NCBI RefSeq assembly: GCF_027595985.1
Contig: NC_073313.1
Location: 81,198,494 to 81,262,493 of the forward strand
DNA: 64,000 bases
From: Sorex araneus
Taxonomy: Eukaryota; Chordata; Mammalia; Eulipotyphla; Soricidae
Reading direction: 5' to 3'
The translations under genes and the position numbers were made by a program. This document shows positions 32,879-43,862 of the stretch, piece by piece (position 1 is the stretch's first letter; each line of letters starts with the position of its first letter). The notes below the pieces were generated by a model. The model was not told where the DNA came from. It saw nothing but the letters and a program-made list of their open reading frames with translations, and made no database searches.

Positions 32879-34890
32879 CCAGAAAATCAAGTACCTCGGA
32901 ATCAGCTTAACCAAGGAAGTAAAAGACCTTTACAAAGAAAACTACAAAACGCTACTCCATGAAATCAAAGAGGACATGAGGAAATGGAAACATATACCCT
33001 GCTCGTGGATAGGGAGAATCAATGTTGTCAAAATGGCAATACTCCCTAAAGCATTATACAGATTCAATGCGATCCCTATAAGTATACCCATGACATTCTT
33101 CAAAGAAATGGATCAAGCAATCCTAAATTTCATATGGAATAACAAACGTCCAAGGATAGCTAAAACAATTCTTGGGAAAAAGATGATGGGAGGCATCACC
33201 CTCCCCAACCTCAATCTTTACTACAAAGCAGTAACAATTAAAACAGCATGGTACTGGAACAAAGGCAGAGCCGTAGACCAATGGAACAGGGTGGAATATC
33301 CCTACACACAACCCCAAATGTATGATCATCTAATCTTTGATAAGGGAGCAAGAGATGTGAAGTGGAGCAAAGAAAGCCTCTTTAACAAATGGTGCTGGCA
33401 AAACTGGACAACCACATGCAAAAAAATGGGTTTAGACCTTGACCTGACACCATGCACAAAAGTCAGATCAAAATGGATTAAAGACCTCAACATTAGACCA
33501 CAAACCATAAGGTACATTGAAGACAAGGTCGGCGAAACCCTCCACGATATTGAAGATAAAGGTATCTTCAAAGGTGACACGGAACTAAGCAATCTAGTAA
33601 AAACAGAGATCAACAAATGGGACTACATTAAACTAAAAAGCTTCTGCACCGCAAGAGATACAGTGACCAGAATCCAAAGACTATCCACAGAATGGGAAAG
33701 GATATTTACACAATACCCATCAGATAAGGGGTTGATATCAATGGTATATAAAGCACTGGTTGAACTCTACAAGAAGAAAACATCCAACCCCATCAAAAAA
33801 TGGGGCGAAGAAATGAACAGAAACTTTACCAAGGAAGAAATACGAATGGCCAAAAGGCACATGAAAAAGTGCTCTGCATCACTAATCATCAGAGAGATGC
33901 AGATCAAAACAACCATGAGATACCACCTCACACCACAGAGATTAGCACACATCCAAACGAACAAAAGCAACCGCTGTTGGAGAGGATGTGGGGAGAAAGG
34001 GACCCTTCTTCACTGCTGGTGGGAATGCCGACTGGTTCAGCCCTTCTGGAAAACAATTTGGACGATTCTCAAAAAATTAGATATTGAATTCCCATTTGAC
34101 CCAGCAATACCACTGCTGGGAATATATCCCAGAGAGGCAAAAAAGTACAATCGAAACAACATCTGCACATGTATTTTCATTGCAGCACTGTTTACAATAG
34201 CCAGAATCTGGAAAAAACCCGAATGCCCCAAAACGGATGACTGGTTGAGGAAACTTTGGTACATCTATACAATGGAATACTATGCAGCTGTTAGAAAAAA
34301 GGAAGTCAAGAATTTTGTAGTTAAGTGGATGGGCATGAAAAGTTTCATGCTGAGTGAAATGAGTCAGAAAGAGAGAGACAGACATAGAAAGACTGCACTC
34401 ATCTATGGTATATAGAATATCAGAGTGGGAGACTAATACCCAAGAACTGTAGAAATAAGTACCAGGAGGTTGACCCCATGGCTTCGAGGCTGGCCTCACG
34501 TTCCGGGGAAAGGGCAACTCAGAGAAGCGATCACCAACTACATTGTAGTCGAAGGCCATGTGGGGGAAGGGAGTTGCGGGCTGAATGAGGGCTAGAGACT
34601 GAGCACAGTGGCCACTCAACACCTTTATTGCAAACCACAACAGCTAATTAGAGAGAGAGAACAGAAGGGAATGCCCTGCCACAGTGGCAGGGTGGGTTGG
34701 GGGGGAGATGGGATTGGGGAGGGTGGGAGGGACACTGGGTTTACGGGTGGTGGAGAATGGGCACTGGTGAAGGAATGGGTTTCCGAACTTTGTATGAGGG
34801 AAGTATAAGCACAAAAGTGTATAAATCTGTAACTGTACCCTCACAGTGATTCTCTAATTAAAAATAAATAAATTATTTAAAAAAAAAAAA
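32879..34890 (+). mobile_element. Young 5'-truncated L1 insertion
   Basis: The L1 copy runs from mid ORF2 through a G-rich 3' UTR to an A-rich tail. It is flanked by a perfect 16-bp target-site duplication, aaagaaagggggcagg, at 32863-32878 and 34891-34906. The 3' UTR ends with the block (ggtggtggagaatgggcact...) that recurs in all shrew L1 3' ends in the window, so it is a useful in-window reference. Confidence 0.93.
32880..34415 (+). pseudogene. L1 ORF2 C-terminal part, open to its stop
   Basis: This is the C-terminal end of an L1 ORF2 protein. In full-length elements that protein supplies endonuclease and reverse transcriptase for target-primed insertion. The frame is open from the 5' truncation point (about 32883) to TAG at 34413-34415, over 500 codons with no disruption. 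It shows the L1 thumb/C-terminal signatures (LGISLTKEVKDLY, FIWNNKRPRIAK) and the zinc-knuckle-like CX3CX7HX4C motif around codons 334-351 counted from the first ATG at 32976. Endonuclease and the catalytic RT motifs are missing through 5' truncation, so it cannot act alone. The open frame suggests a young insertion. Confidence 0.92.
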
Positions 34891-34906
34891 AAAGAAAGGG
34901 GGCAGG

Positions 34907-35068
34907 AACTGGGTGGGTGTGATAGTACATAGGGTAGGACACTTGCCTTGCATGTGGCCAATCTGGGTTTGATCCTGGCATCCCATATAGTTCCTCAAGC
35001 ACAGTCAGGAATAATTCCTGAATGCAGATCTGGGAGTAACCCCTGAGCATCCTTGAGTGTGGCCAAAA
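34907..35068 (+). mobile_element. Old short SINE
   Basis: Follows the young L1 duplication directly; the L1 inserted at its 5' edge. Confidence 0.75.
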
Positions 35069-35262
35069 ACCGGAAAAAAGGTAGAGGAACACCACCACAA
35101 ACTGTGGTCCTCTCTGTCCTTCCTATCCTGTAGGAAAGAGAGAGCCAGAGTAAAGCATTCCATCTGTTCTTCTCTAGATCCAAGTTGGAAACCTTTCTGC
35201 CCCAAGAGAAGAGGATTCAGAATGAAATAAAAGGCTGAAGCTTAGAAATCAGCATGACTCAT

Positions 35263-35445
35263 GGGACTGGAGAGATTGTATAGGAAGTAAAGCATTGGCT
35301 TTGAAATCATCTGTGTAGGCTAGAACTCTGGTTTGAATCTTGAGCACCACCTGTGGTCCCCTGAGCCCCACTAGGATCACTGCTGAGCACAGAGCCAGAA
35401 ATAGGCCCTGAGCACTTCTGGGTGTGTGCTAACACACTCCATCAC
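35263..35445 (+). mobile_element. Old short SINE
   Basis: Diverged, with a short insertion in the head. Confidence 0.65.
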
Positions 35446-35659
35446 AAAAAAATAAATCAGCACAACTGACTCATTCATTACTAAAACACAAGTTATTCAT
35501 GGACAGGGACCGAAAAGGTAAGGTTAGACAGAGATGTCACTGAGAAAAGTGACAAAGTAGGAAAGGGACATTTAACACAGTAGGATAGTGAACACATTAA
35601 AAGAACACACTAATGAGACCATGTCATTTTTTCAAATATGGAGAACTGCAAATATGACG

Positions 35660-35755
35660 AACTAAAAGTGAGTTCAGGGATATGATTCAGTACAAGAGCA
35701 CCTCTCATATGTTTGAGGCCCTGGGTTTTATTCCCAGCATCAGAAACATGAAGAA
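35660..35755 (+). mobile_element. SINE head fragment
   Basis: 'gagttcagggatatgattca' followed by a B-box relic. The rest of 35450-35924 is unassigned. Confidence 0.4.
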
Positions 35756-35924
35756 AATATGGAGAAAGCTGAAATGGGCTGAAAGAGAGCCAGATGCAAT
35801 AGCTCTGTATGTATTCAACAGAGACCATCGAATAAATCCTGTGCGTAGGCTTGCCAAGAGCTTGGCTCACCTCACATAGATGAGTGGTGAGTCATTTAAT
35901 ATCCCAAGCACAGACTTGAAGTTG

Positions 35925-36140
35925 AGGACATATTGGTCCAAATCTGAGTACTGTCATTTCCACCTTAAGCCCATTGCTCAATCACCTTCAATTTCAGTTT
36001 ATCCAACCATAAAATGGACCTGCAACAATACTGGTTTTACAGGGTTGCTAGTGGGGGGTAAATAATGGCAAATGGTCAATCTACGTGTATTTCAGTCAAT
36101 GGTAGTCATTGTCTTCATTATCATCATCCTATTTATCATT
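35925..36140 (+). mobile_element. MIR fragment
   Basis: 'ttcagtttatccaaccataa' followed by 'aatggacctgc' and 'cagggttgctagtg' give the MIR core order. Shared by all mammals, so older than the shrew SINEs. 36141-36382 is unassigned. Confidence 0.75.
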
Positions 36141-36400
36141 TGATGAGTGTATTTGCTTCTGTGGCTGCTAAACATTTGGTAAACCCTGCAAAATACCTAG
36201 ATCAATATCATGGCAAGGACCAAGATGTATACGTCAGAGCTTAACCATATGGTGACTAAGAAGTTGGTTTTCAGAGTCAAATAGAGGAATAGTTAGCCCA
36301 TTGTTTTATTCAGCAAGTACCAACCTAGCCTTGAGTAATTTTTATCTTGTCTTCCTAAAACACTCTTTTGCTTATTGTCCCTAAAAGAAATGTTGTCTTA

Positions 36401-36745
36401 GCTCAGATAGAGAAGGGACCACCAAGTAAAGGGTGCTAGGAGGGCCCGTTCAGGATGGAAAATGCAGGCTGAAAGTAGACTATAGACCGAACATGATGGT
36501 CACTTAATACCTCTACTGTAAACCACAACACCCAAAAGGAGAGAGAGCAAAAGGGAATGCCCTGCCACAGAGGTGGGGTGGGGAGGATGGGGTGTGGGTG
36601 GTGGGAGGGATGCTGGGACCATTGGTGGTGGAAAATGGGCACTGGTGGAGGGATGGGTACTCAACCATTGTATGACTGAAACACAAGCACAAAAGTTTGT
36701 AAGTCTGTAACTACCTCACGGTGATTCACTAATAAAACATTAAAA
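36401..36745 (+). mobile_element. Shrew L1 3' UTR insertion
   Basis: 345-bp L1 3' end. Perfect 18-bp duplication aaaagaaatgttgtctta at 36383-36400 and 36746-36763. Begins close to the same 3' UTR position as 6392-6749. Confidence 0.92.
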
Positions 36746-36842
36746 AAAAGAAATGTTGTCTTATATACATAGCTTTTTCCTTATTTTGCCTCTTTCCTAA
36801 AGAGCTGCCTTTTAGTTCTATAATAGTTAATTCCTACAGATC

Positions 36843-37000
36843 TTGAGAGATATAATGCAGGGGTTAAGGAGCTTATCTTGCAACCCTTAGATACTGGTTC
36901 AATCTCCAGCACTGTGTATGATCCCCTAGGCACCACCAGTGGTCACTCCCGACCAGGGATCCAAGAGTAGACCCTCATTACCAAAGGATATCCCCCTGCT
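36843..37000 (+). mobile_element. Old short SINE
   Basis: Variant head 'ggggttaaggagcttatctt'. Confidence 0.6.
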
Positions 37001-37052
37001 GTGAAAAAGAAATGGCTAAATCCTACAGCATAGTCAATAACTTGCATATATG

Positions 37053-37306
37053 GCTGGAGAGCAATAGCATAGTGGGTAGGGCGGTTGCCTTGCACACAGC
37101 CAACCTGGATTAGATTCCTCTGCCCCTCAGAGATCCCGGCAAGCTACCGAGAGTATCTAGCCCACATGGCAGAGCCTGGCAAGCTACCCATGGCGTATTC
37201 GATATGCCAAAAACAGTAACAACAAGTCTCACAGTAGAAACATTACTGGTGCCTGCTCGAGCAAATCAATGAGCAACAGGGTGACAGTGCTACAACAGTG
37301 ACAGTA
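37053..37306 (+). mobile_element. Long SINE
   Basis: Complete head, body and RTE-like tail ending in caacagtgacagt. Confidence 0.9.
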
Positions 37307-37389
37307 TGAAATACCGAGAAAGGGGAATATTCTTGTACCACCAATTCTTTTTAATAAATTTCTACACATTATTATTATTATTATTATTT

Positions 37390-37552
37390 TGGTTTTGGTC
37401 CAAACCAGCTGTGCTAAGGGATTACTCCTGGTTTGATGCTCAGAGATTACTCCTATCAGAGCTTGGGGGATCATATGGGGTGCCGAGGATTGAACCCAGT
37501 TGTTCATGAGCAAAGCAAATGCCCTGCCCAATGTACCATCACTTTAAACCCA
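37390..37552 (-). mobile_element. Old short SINE
   Basis: Its tail lies in an (ATT)n run at 37369-37388. Confidence 0.75.
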
Positions 37553-37586
37553 GATCTATGCATTTTTTATAATCCACTTAAACTGG

Positions 37587-37825
37587 GGGCTGGAGCAATA
37601 GCACAGCGGTTGAGCGTTCGCCTTTCACGCAGCCAACCCGAGTTCAATTCCTCTGCCCCTCTCGGAGAGCCCCGCAAGCTACCGAGAGTACTGAGCCCAC
37701 GCGGCAGAGCCTGGCAAGCTACCTGTGTGTATTGGATATGCCAAAAAACAGTAACAATAAGTTTCTCAATGAGAGACGTTACTGGTGCCCGCTCTAACAA
37801 ATCGATGAGCAACGGGATGACAGTG
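37587..37825 (+). mobile_element. Long SINE
   Basis: Perfect 11-bp duplication acttaaactgg at 37576-37586 and 37826-37836. It proves the RTE-like tail is the true 3' end of the long form: no A-tail follows. Confidence 0.95.
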
Positions 37826-37941
37826 ACTTAAACTGGAATTTTCCAAGAATAAAACCCTATTTTGCCTTTATTTATATTTTTACTATAGTATTTGGTTTCT
37901 ACATGAGACTAAATCCATGTCTCTTGCTAAATGTGATCTAT

Positions 37942-38122
37942 TTTGGACCATATCTCGCAGTGCTCAGGGCTTTCTCTTGCACCTGTACTCAGGAACCACT
38001 TCTGCTGCAGCTCTCAGAACCAGATGTGGTGCCAGGGATCAAACTCAGGTCTGCATGCAAGATCAAACTTGACTGCATGCAAGACAAACGCTTTATCTGC
38101 TGTATGATATCTCTGGCTCTTT
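37942..38122 (-). mobile_element. Old short SINE
   Basis: Contains a partial internal duplication (tgcatgcaagatcaaact then gactgcatgcaagaca). Confidence 0.6.
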
Positions 38123-38155
38123 AGAACTGTACATATCGATGATTTTACAGTTTTG

Positions 38156-38320
38156 TTTTGGGGCTACACCCGGCAGTGCTCAGGGATTACTCTTGGCTGT
38201 GTGCTGGAAGATTTATTCCAAGTGGGGCTCAGGGCTCTTATGTGGTGCTGGCGATGGATGGAACTTGGCTTAGCTGCATACAAGGCAAGGGTCTGATTCT
38301 TTGTACTGTCACACTAGCCC
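38156..38320 (-). mobile_element. Old short SINE
   Basis: Reverse copy, 'ggggctacacccggcagtgc'. Confidence 0.7.
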
Positions 38321-38379
38321 TTTCTTTTTGCTATTTTAAAAAAATTACCGTGGATTCATCACGTCATCACTGTAGATAT

Positions 38380-38483
38380 TTTTTGGGGGGGTTGAGTCCA
38401 CACCCAGTTGTGCTCAGGGCTTAGTCCTTACTCTGCACTCAGGAATTATTTCTAGCAGTGCTCTGGGGACCCTATGGGATGAC
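38380..38483 (-). mobile_element. Short SINE, head missing
   Basis: Tail and body only. Confidence 0.7.
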
Positions 38484-38930
38484 AGGGATAACAACCTTGC
38501 TGGAAATCCTGGTAACTTCTAACTTTGCTTCTTATTCTTCCTTGTGCTGTACATCTCAGCTTTGTCAGTATCTCCTTGGAGTGAACCTAAATGATTCTTT
38601 CCAAGAGTGCCCAGAAAGTCAGAAGTTACCCATTCACCCTGCTCTCCCTTTTCTCTTTGTCGTTGGTCGGTTTCCTCTAGACACAAAGCCGTGCTAGACT
38701 GGGAACTGAAGGACATCAACTGAGTCAAGCTGTTCTTCCTTCCCTTCGTGTACTGCTGAGATGTCTAAAGAAGACTTCTGCATTCTCACATGGCTGTTCT
38801 TGCTTGTGAATAGCTGTGTTAATTTTGTATCTTTGCAGGACTGATCCTGGGGTTTCCTACTGGATCCACCATCTTGGGGACATATTCCCATGATTCTTCA
38901 TTGTGTACCTAAAGATGGGTGAAATTTTTC
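38484..38930 (-). mobile_element. Possible ancient L1 5' UTR
   Basis: Ends with 'ccaccatcttggggaca', reminiscent of old L1 5' ends. No frame. Confidence 0.3.
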
Positions 38931-38994
38931 ATAATCTCATCTTTCCTCTCACACATGAGCAATTGTTCATGATTTTAAAAAATTGGGGGGAGGG

Positions 38995-39140
38995 GGCTGG
39001 AGTGACAGTATCACGTGTCAGGCTTTTGCCTTGTATGTGGCTGACCAGGGTTCGATCGCCGGCATCCAAGGAGTTATTCCTGAGTGCAGAGCCAGAATTA
39101 ACCCCTAAGAATTGTCAGGTGTAACCCAAAAATGCAAAAT
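38995..39140 (+). mobile_element. Short SINE with internal deletion
   Basis: Missing the ccatatggtcccctgagcacc block. Confidence 0.82.
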
Positions 39141-39151
39141 AAAAATTTGGG

Positions 39152-39318
39152 AGAGGGTGTTTGGGCCACATCTGGCAGCAGTCATCACTTATTCCTGTCT
39201 CTGTGATCAGGGAGCACTCGTGGAGATGCTCAGGTGACCAATATGAAGTGCAAAGAATCAAATGACAGTTGGCAGTATGCAAGGCAAGTGCCTTACCCAC
39301 TGAACTTTCTCACCTACC
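39152..39318 (-). mobile_element. Old short SINE
   Basis: Almost tail-to-tail with the previous copy. Confidence 0.65.
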
Positions 39319-39324
39319 CAGGTA

Positions 39325-39660
39325 TTGCATTTTTATTTCTGCTTTCAGTTCTGGCTTCCACTTGCTCACTGCTCTCTAGGCCTTTAATAGTAAATCAAAT
39401 GGAATTCCCATTTGTGTGTTTATCTTGTGCTCAGCGACCTTTGATGTTACTGAATTTATTCATAACTTTCAGCTTCTGCTAGATTCCTTGGGCTTTTATA
39501 CTTGGACAATGGGGCATTATAAAGAGGGGCAGTTTTATTTCCTTCTTTCTAAGCTATGTCTCATATTTTTTCTTGCCTTTTTGTACTGTGTAGGATTTCC
39601 AGTTCTGCGGTGAGTAAGAGTAGAGGGAAGTAGCCTGGCTACAGTTTTTTCGGTTTTGTT
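39325..39660 (-). mobile_element. Ancient L1 ORF2 fragment
   Basis: 'tgtaggatttccagttctgc' matches old L1 ORF2 in reverse. 39660-39690 is a ggtttt-rich simple repeat; 39691-39970 is unassigned. Confidence 0.45.
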
Positions 39661-39986
39661 TGTTTTGGTTTTGGTTTTGGTTTTGGTAGAGGATCTTCAT
39701 TGAATTGAGCAAGTTCCCTTCTAAGTTAGATGAGACCTTTCTTCATCATGAATGTTAAAGAATTGTTGCAGTTGAAAGAGGCAGCTCCTACCAACAAGTG
39801 GGTTCTCTGGGTGACTTGTCAATTCTGTTGCAGGCCCCCTGAGCCCTAACTATGTCACCAGTATTGCAGGTGACTTGGGGAAATTGGAGAGCAAGGGAGG
39901 TAGCCTCGAGAATAGAGTACTTTCTCCTCTCTACTTGACCCACCTGGGAAAATACCTGGCATGATCTGGGACTGTTAAAGTCTTTT

Positions 39987-40154
39987 TTTTTATTTTTTGG
40001 GTCACACCCGGTGATGCACCGGGGTTACTCCTGGATCTGTACTCATGAATTACTCCTGGCGGTGCTCAGGGGACCATATGGGATGCAGGGAATCGAACGC
40101 AGGTCGGCCATGTGTAAGGCAAACACCCTACCCACTGTGCTATCACTCCAGCCC
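39987..40154 (-). mobile_element. Short SINE
   Basis: Duplication ctgttaaagtctttt (39972-39986) against ctattaaagtctttt (40155-40169). Confidence 0.93.
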
Positions 40155-40169
40155 CTATTAAAGTCTTTT

Positions 40170-40605
40170 ATGAGCACCTTGCATCCCACCAGCCCCATGG
40201 AGCAGCTGTCAAGTTGTACCTGACATCCGCTTGGTCTGCACAGCACGAGAACTCATCCCTGCCACTCATGTTCTTGGGGAGCTATGCATTCAGGCTGGAG
40301 CCAGGAATTGCTCTTTGCAGGGAAAGGAAAGTAAGTTCTAAATTCTGCCCAGGTTTTCCAGGATCATTGCCTCCCCTTGCAGAAAAGAATCCCAGGAGGA
40401 GGCAAATAGTGCAGTACAATAGTTTTATGTAGAGAAATTGACTTAAAAATGAGGGCAGAGATGTATGAGAGAGACAGAGAGAGAGAGAGAAGATGTATCC
40501 AGAGGACAAAAAGTTGAGAGTACACATCTTAGGCTGAGACGTGGGCGAATCTTCAATGTGGAGAATGAACATTGCATGCCTTTAGAATATCGGTTTCTCT
40601 TAAAA
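40170..40605. other. Unassigned sequence
   Basis: No repeat or gene recognised; a (GA)n run lies at 40473-40491. Confidence 0.4.
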
Positions 40606-40881
40606 TCAACCCTCTGCACTCCGTCCCCAGGCTGGGCTCTCTATGTACAGTAGGCCATTGTCAAGGAAATGAGCCTTGGATTCGTTGATATTCTTATCTG
40701 GACCTTTAGACTCTTCTTGAAGCTTCTTTTCAGGTGGGGGTCCAGGCTTCTTAGGGTGGTACCTCCATTTCTGCATCTGGGTGCTGGCTCATTTTCTCCA
40801 CCTCCGAAGATTTGATCTGAGAGGGATGTGTCTTCATGCCTTTGCGCACTTTCAGGGCCTGTGACTCGGCCACATCTTGGT
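40606..40881 (-). pseudogene. Possible processed pseudogene fragment, unrecognised
   Basis: On the minus strand a coding-like stretch starts near 40881 (reads ...AESQALKVRKGMKTHPS...), then changes frame near 40765-40790 and continues with a Lys/Pro-rich stretch (...WRYHPKKPGPPPEKK...) to a TGA at 40606-40608. Together this would be about 90 residues with one frameshift. I do not recognise the protein. The stretch lies beside a MaLR LTR and contains no SINE. It could also be chance open frame. Confidence 0.25.
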
Positions 40882-40929
40882 TTTATTATTTGTTGAAAAA
40901 CTCATTTCCAGGGGACTCTCTCTTCTGCT

Positions 40930-41435
40930 AGCAATAGAATGAATGTTTATGTACTCCCCAGATTTGCTGAGGGCCTAATCCCCAATGCGATGGCATTTGG
41001 AAGTGAATTCTTTGTAATGTTGTGAGGGTTTATGGGTTTAAGTGATGAGACTGGCATGAATGATTTTTATAAAAAGAGCACGAACAGGAGGCCAGAGAGA
41101 TAGTACAGCGGGTAGTACCTTGCACGCAGCTGACCTGAGTTCGAGCCCTACCACCTCATGTGGTTTCCTGAGCACTGCCAGGAGTGATCCTTGAGTGCTG
41201 CTGTTTGTCCTGTCCCAAATTAAAAAACCTACAAAAGGAGTATGAATGAAATCTCTCCCCCCATCATATTTGGATACAGCAAAACGTTAAGAGGAAGTTC
41301 CTCACCAGAAACCCCGTCAGCTGAGAGCTTAATCCTGGACTTTCCAGTCTCCAGAACAGTAATTGTTTTGTTCCCTTATTTTAGTTGCCTTATAAACGGT
41401 ATTTTGCTACAGCAGTGTACACTAAAACAATAAGT
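40930..41435 (+). mobile_element. MaLR-type LTR (MST/MLT1-like), split by a SINE
   Basis: Diagnostic words in order: 'gcctaatccccaatgcgatg', 'cctcaccagaaaccccgtca', 'ggactttccagtctccagaa', 'ttttgctacagcagtgta'. An old eutherian solo LTR. Confidence 0.75.
41080..41222 (+). mobile_element. Short SINE inside the MaLR LTR
   Basis: Diverged; the body ends at 'gctgctgtttgtcctgtccc'. Confidence 0.75.
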
Positions 41436-41518
41436 TTGAAATTTTGTCAAATGCTTATTCTGATGCTGATCAAGATAAGGGTATGGTTTCCCAGAAGGAT
41501 GACAACAATCATTATTAA

Positions 41519-41752
41519 GATCACTGTCACTGTCATCCCATTGCTCATCAATTTGTTCGAGTGGGCACCAGTAACGTCTCTCATTGAGAGACTTATTGTT
41601 ATTGTTTTTTATATATCCAATACGCATGGGTAGCTTGCCAGGCTCTGCTGTGCAGGCTCCATACTCTCAGTAACTTGCCGGGCTCTCCGAGAGGGGCGTT
41701 GGAGGAATCGAACACTGGTCGGCTGCATGAAAGGCGAAAGCCCAACCGCCGA
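41519..41752 (-). mobile_element. Long SINE, left arm of an inverted pair
   Basis: Complete reverse copy with its head end abutting the next element. Confidence 0.9.
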
Positions 41753-41827
41753 GTCTCTCAATGAGAGACGTTACTGGTGCCCGATCGAACAAATCAATGA
41801 GCAACGGGATGACAGTGACAGTGACAG
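41753..41827 (+). mobile_element. Long SINE tail, right arm of an inverted pair
   Basis: Only the tail is present, ending gacagtgacagtgacag; complementary to 41522-41592. Confidence 0.9.
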
Positions 41828-41966
41828 CTTATTCTGAGTGAGTTGATATGATTCTGCATTTTTCCCCTTTTTGTATGAGTCTGTGACAGTCAGTTCTTCA
41901 TGACCATTGCTGTTAAACTGGATGGACATTGAGGAGACTTGCCAAAATTAAAGCAGCACTGTGGCT

Positions 41967-42095
41967 GGGAGTCTGATTCAAGTGGTATAGCTCATGCGTA
42001 GCATGTGTGAGGCTCTAAGGTGCATCCCCAGTACCACCTATATGTAGCTTCATGGTACCTGAATACCACTGGGTGTGTCCTCTGTTATATAAAAA
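41967..42095 (+). mobile_element. Degenerate SINE
   Basis: Head 'gtggtatagctcatgcgtag' is unusually tRNA-like. Confidence 0.5.
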
Positions 42096-42202
42096 AAAGA
42101 ACACAGTGCCAGCACAGCTAACTAAATTATTTTGTTTTAGAAAGTGACTATTTTTATTAAAAATATTTTATAGGAAATTAAATTTTATTAAAATGTTAAA
42201 GG

Positions 42203-42450
42203 ATGGGAACAATAGCACAGCAGGTAGGGTGTTTGCCTTGCAGGAGGCTGACCCAGGTTTGATTCCTCTGACCCTCTCAGAGAGCCTAGCAAGCTACTGA
42301 GAGTATCTCGCTCTCACGGCAGAGTCTGGCAAGCTACCCGTGGTGTATTCAATATGCCAAAAATAGGAACAAGTCTTACAATGGAGACGTTACTGGTGCC
42401 CACTCTAGCAAATCGATGAGCAATGGGATGACTGATACAGTGACAGTGAT
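42203..42450 (+). mobile_element. Long SINE
   Basis: Complete, tail ends gatacagtgacagtga. Confidence 0.9.
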
Positions 42451-42471
42451 TTGTCTGTTGTTGATATAAAT

Positions 42472-42670
42472 TACTAGGACTGGAAATATAATGCAGACAC
42501 TTGCCTTACATGTGGCCGACTTCGGCCACTTCGACAGACTTCGGCCAGTTTTATTCACGTCCCTGCTTTGCCCTCACCCTCACCTCTCCAGCACCACATG
42601 ACTGACTTCTGAGCACAGAGTTTGGAGTCGTCCCTCAGCACTGATGGGTGTGGCCTAACCCGTCCCCAAA
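42472..42670 (+). mobile_element. Old short SINE with insertion
   Basis: Contains a local duplication (gacttcggccacttcgacag...gacttcggcc). Confidence 0.55.
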
Positions 42671-43025
42671 ATGATGAAATAATTTCTAGGCCCAAGATGG
42701 AGCCACTCATGTTGGAGTGCCATATAAACTACTGATTTAGTTGAGTTTTCCCTGTCCCTAAAAAAGGTTTTAATGTCTAGAAACACAATGGATATAGTGT
42801 GCCAGTCCACAAACACAAAGTCACCCCTAGCCCTTGTCGTGAAGACAAGAATGGTCAATACTGTGGCCCTGGCTACTCAGCTACTTTCTGTTTGTTTCCT
42901 CTTGTTCTCCCTTTCATCCCACTTTGCAGTTCTGCAGAAGGACCCCACTTACTTCCTGAAGTATACAATAAAATGGTGGTACCCCATTAAGTGTTTGGAT
43001 CCTTTCTATTTTAAATTGAATTTAT
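42671..43025. other. Unassigned sequence
   Basis: A plus-strand frame begins MSRNTMDIVCQ at 42773 and runs into the next SINE. I do not recognise it, and an aataaa lies near 42967. It may be a processed pseudogene or chance. Confidence 0.3.
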
Positions 43026-43168
43026 TAGGGAACAAGTTTGAGTTTCATTTAGCAGTGCTTAGGGCTTTCTACTGGAGTTGCTCAGGGAACCACATGCAGT
43101 GCCAGGGATCAAACGGGGGTCTTGTTCAAGGCAAACACCTTAACCGCTGTACGATCTCTCCAGCCCCA
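43026..43168 (-). mobile_element. Old short SINE
   Basis: Reverse copy with a preserved 'ctgtacgatctctccagccc'. Confidence 0.7.
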
Positions 43169-43223
43169 GTCTTCAATTCTTTTGGGTAGCTCCCTAATAA
43201 TGGAATTGTTGAATCATATACAA

Positions 43224-43396
43224 ATATTTTTTTATTTTTGGGTCACAACTGGCAATGCTCAGGGATAACTCCTGGCTTTGCACTCAGGAATTACTCCTGC
43301 TGGTGTTCAGGGGACCATATGGGATGCTGGGAATCGAGCCCGGGTCGGCCGCATGCAAGGCAAATGCCCTACCCGCTATGCTATCGCTCCAGCTCC
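43224..43396 (-). mobile_element. Short SINE
   Basis: Duplication gaatcatatacaa (43211-43223) against gaatcatatgcaa (43397-43409). Confidence 0.93.
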
Positions 43397-43755
43397 GAAT
43401 CATATGCAATTAAAAAAAAAACAAACTAAATGCAATGAGACATACAGATTGTTTCAATGTGGTTGCTCTATTTCTATATCTACCTACAGCGTATAAGGGC
43501 TCCGGTTTCTGCACATCCTCACTGACACTTGTTATTAACTCTCTTTTTATTGTAGCGATCTTTGCGGGTGAAGCGGGTAGGAATATATTCCGTTATGGTT
43601 TTCAGTTACATTGCTCTGGTGACTAGTTTTATTGAGCACATTCTCTTATGCTTCATAGCCATTTTTCATATCTTGGGAGCAATGTCTGTTCAGATGCTTT
43701 CCCGAGATTTAAATTGGGTCGGTTGTCATTTTTGTTATAGAGTTGCAAAGAGTTA

Positions 43756-43862
43756 CTTTGGGAGCTGGAGCAATAGCACAGACCAAATCTGGTTCAGTGT
43801 CCTCCAAGTATCACCAGATACAGACCCGGCGATCCCCTGAGCACCGCCGGGGTGACCTGGCG
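43756..43862 (+). mobile_element. Rearranged SINE fragment
   Basis: 'gggagctggagcaatagcac' followed by out-of-order body pieces. Confidence 0.5.

Noticed and set aside
34077-34640. 187-codon minus-strand frame
   Set aside because: It is antisense to the open L1 ORF2 fragment.
41527-41822. CRISPR-like or terminator-like inverted repeat
   Set aside because: The repeat units are opposing SINE tails; there is no spacer array and the genome is mammalian.
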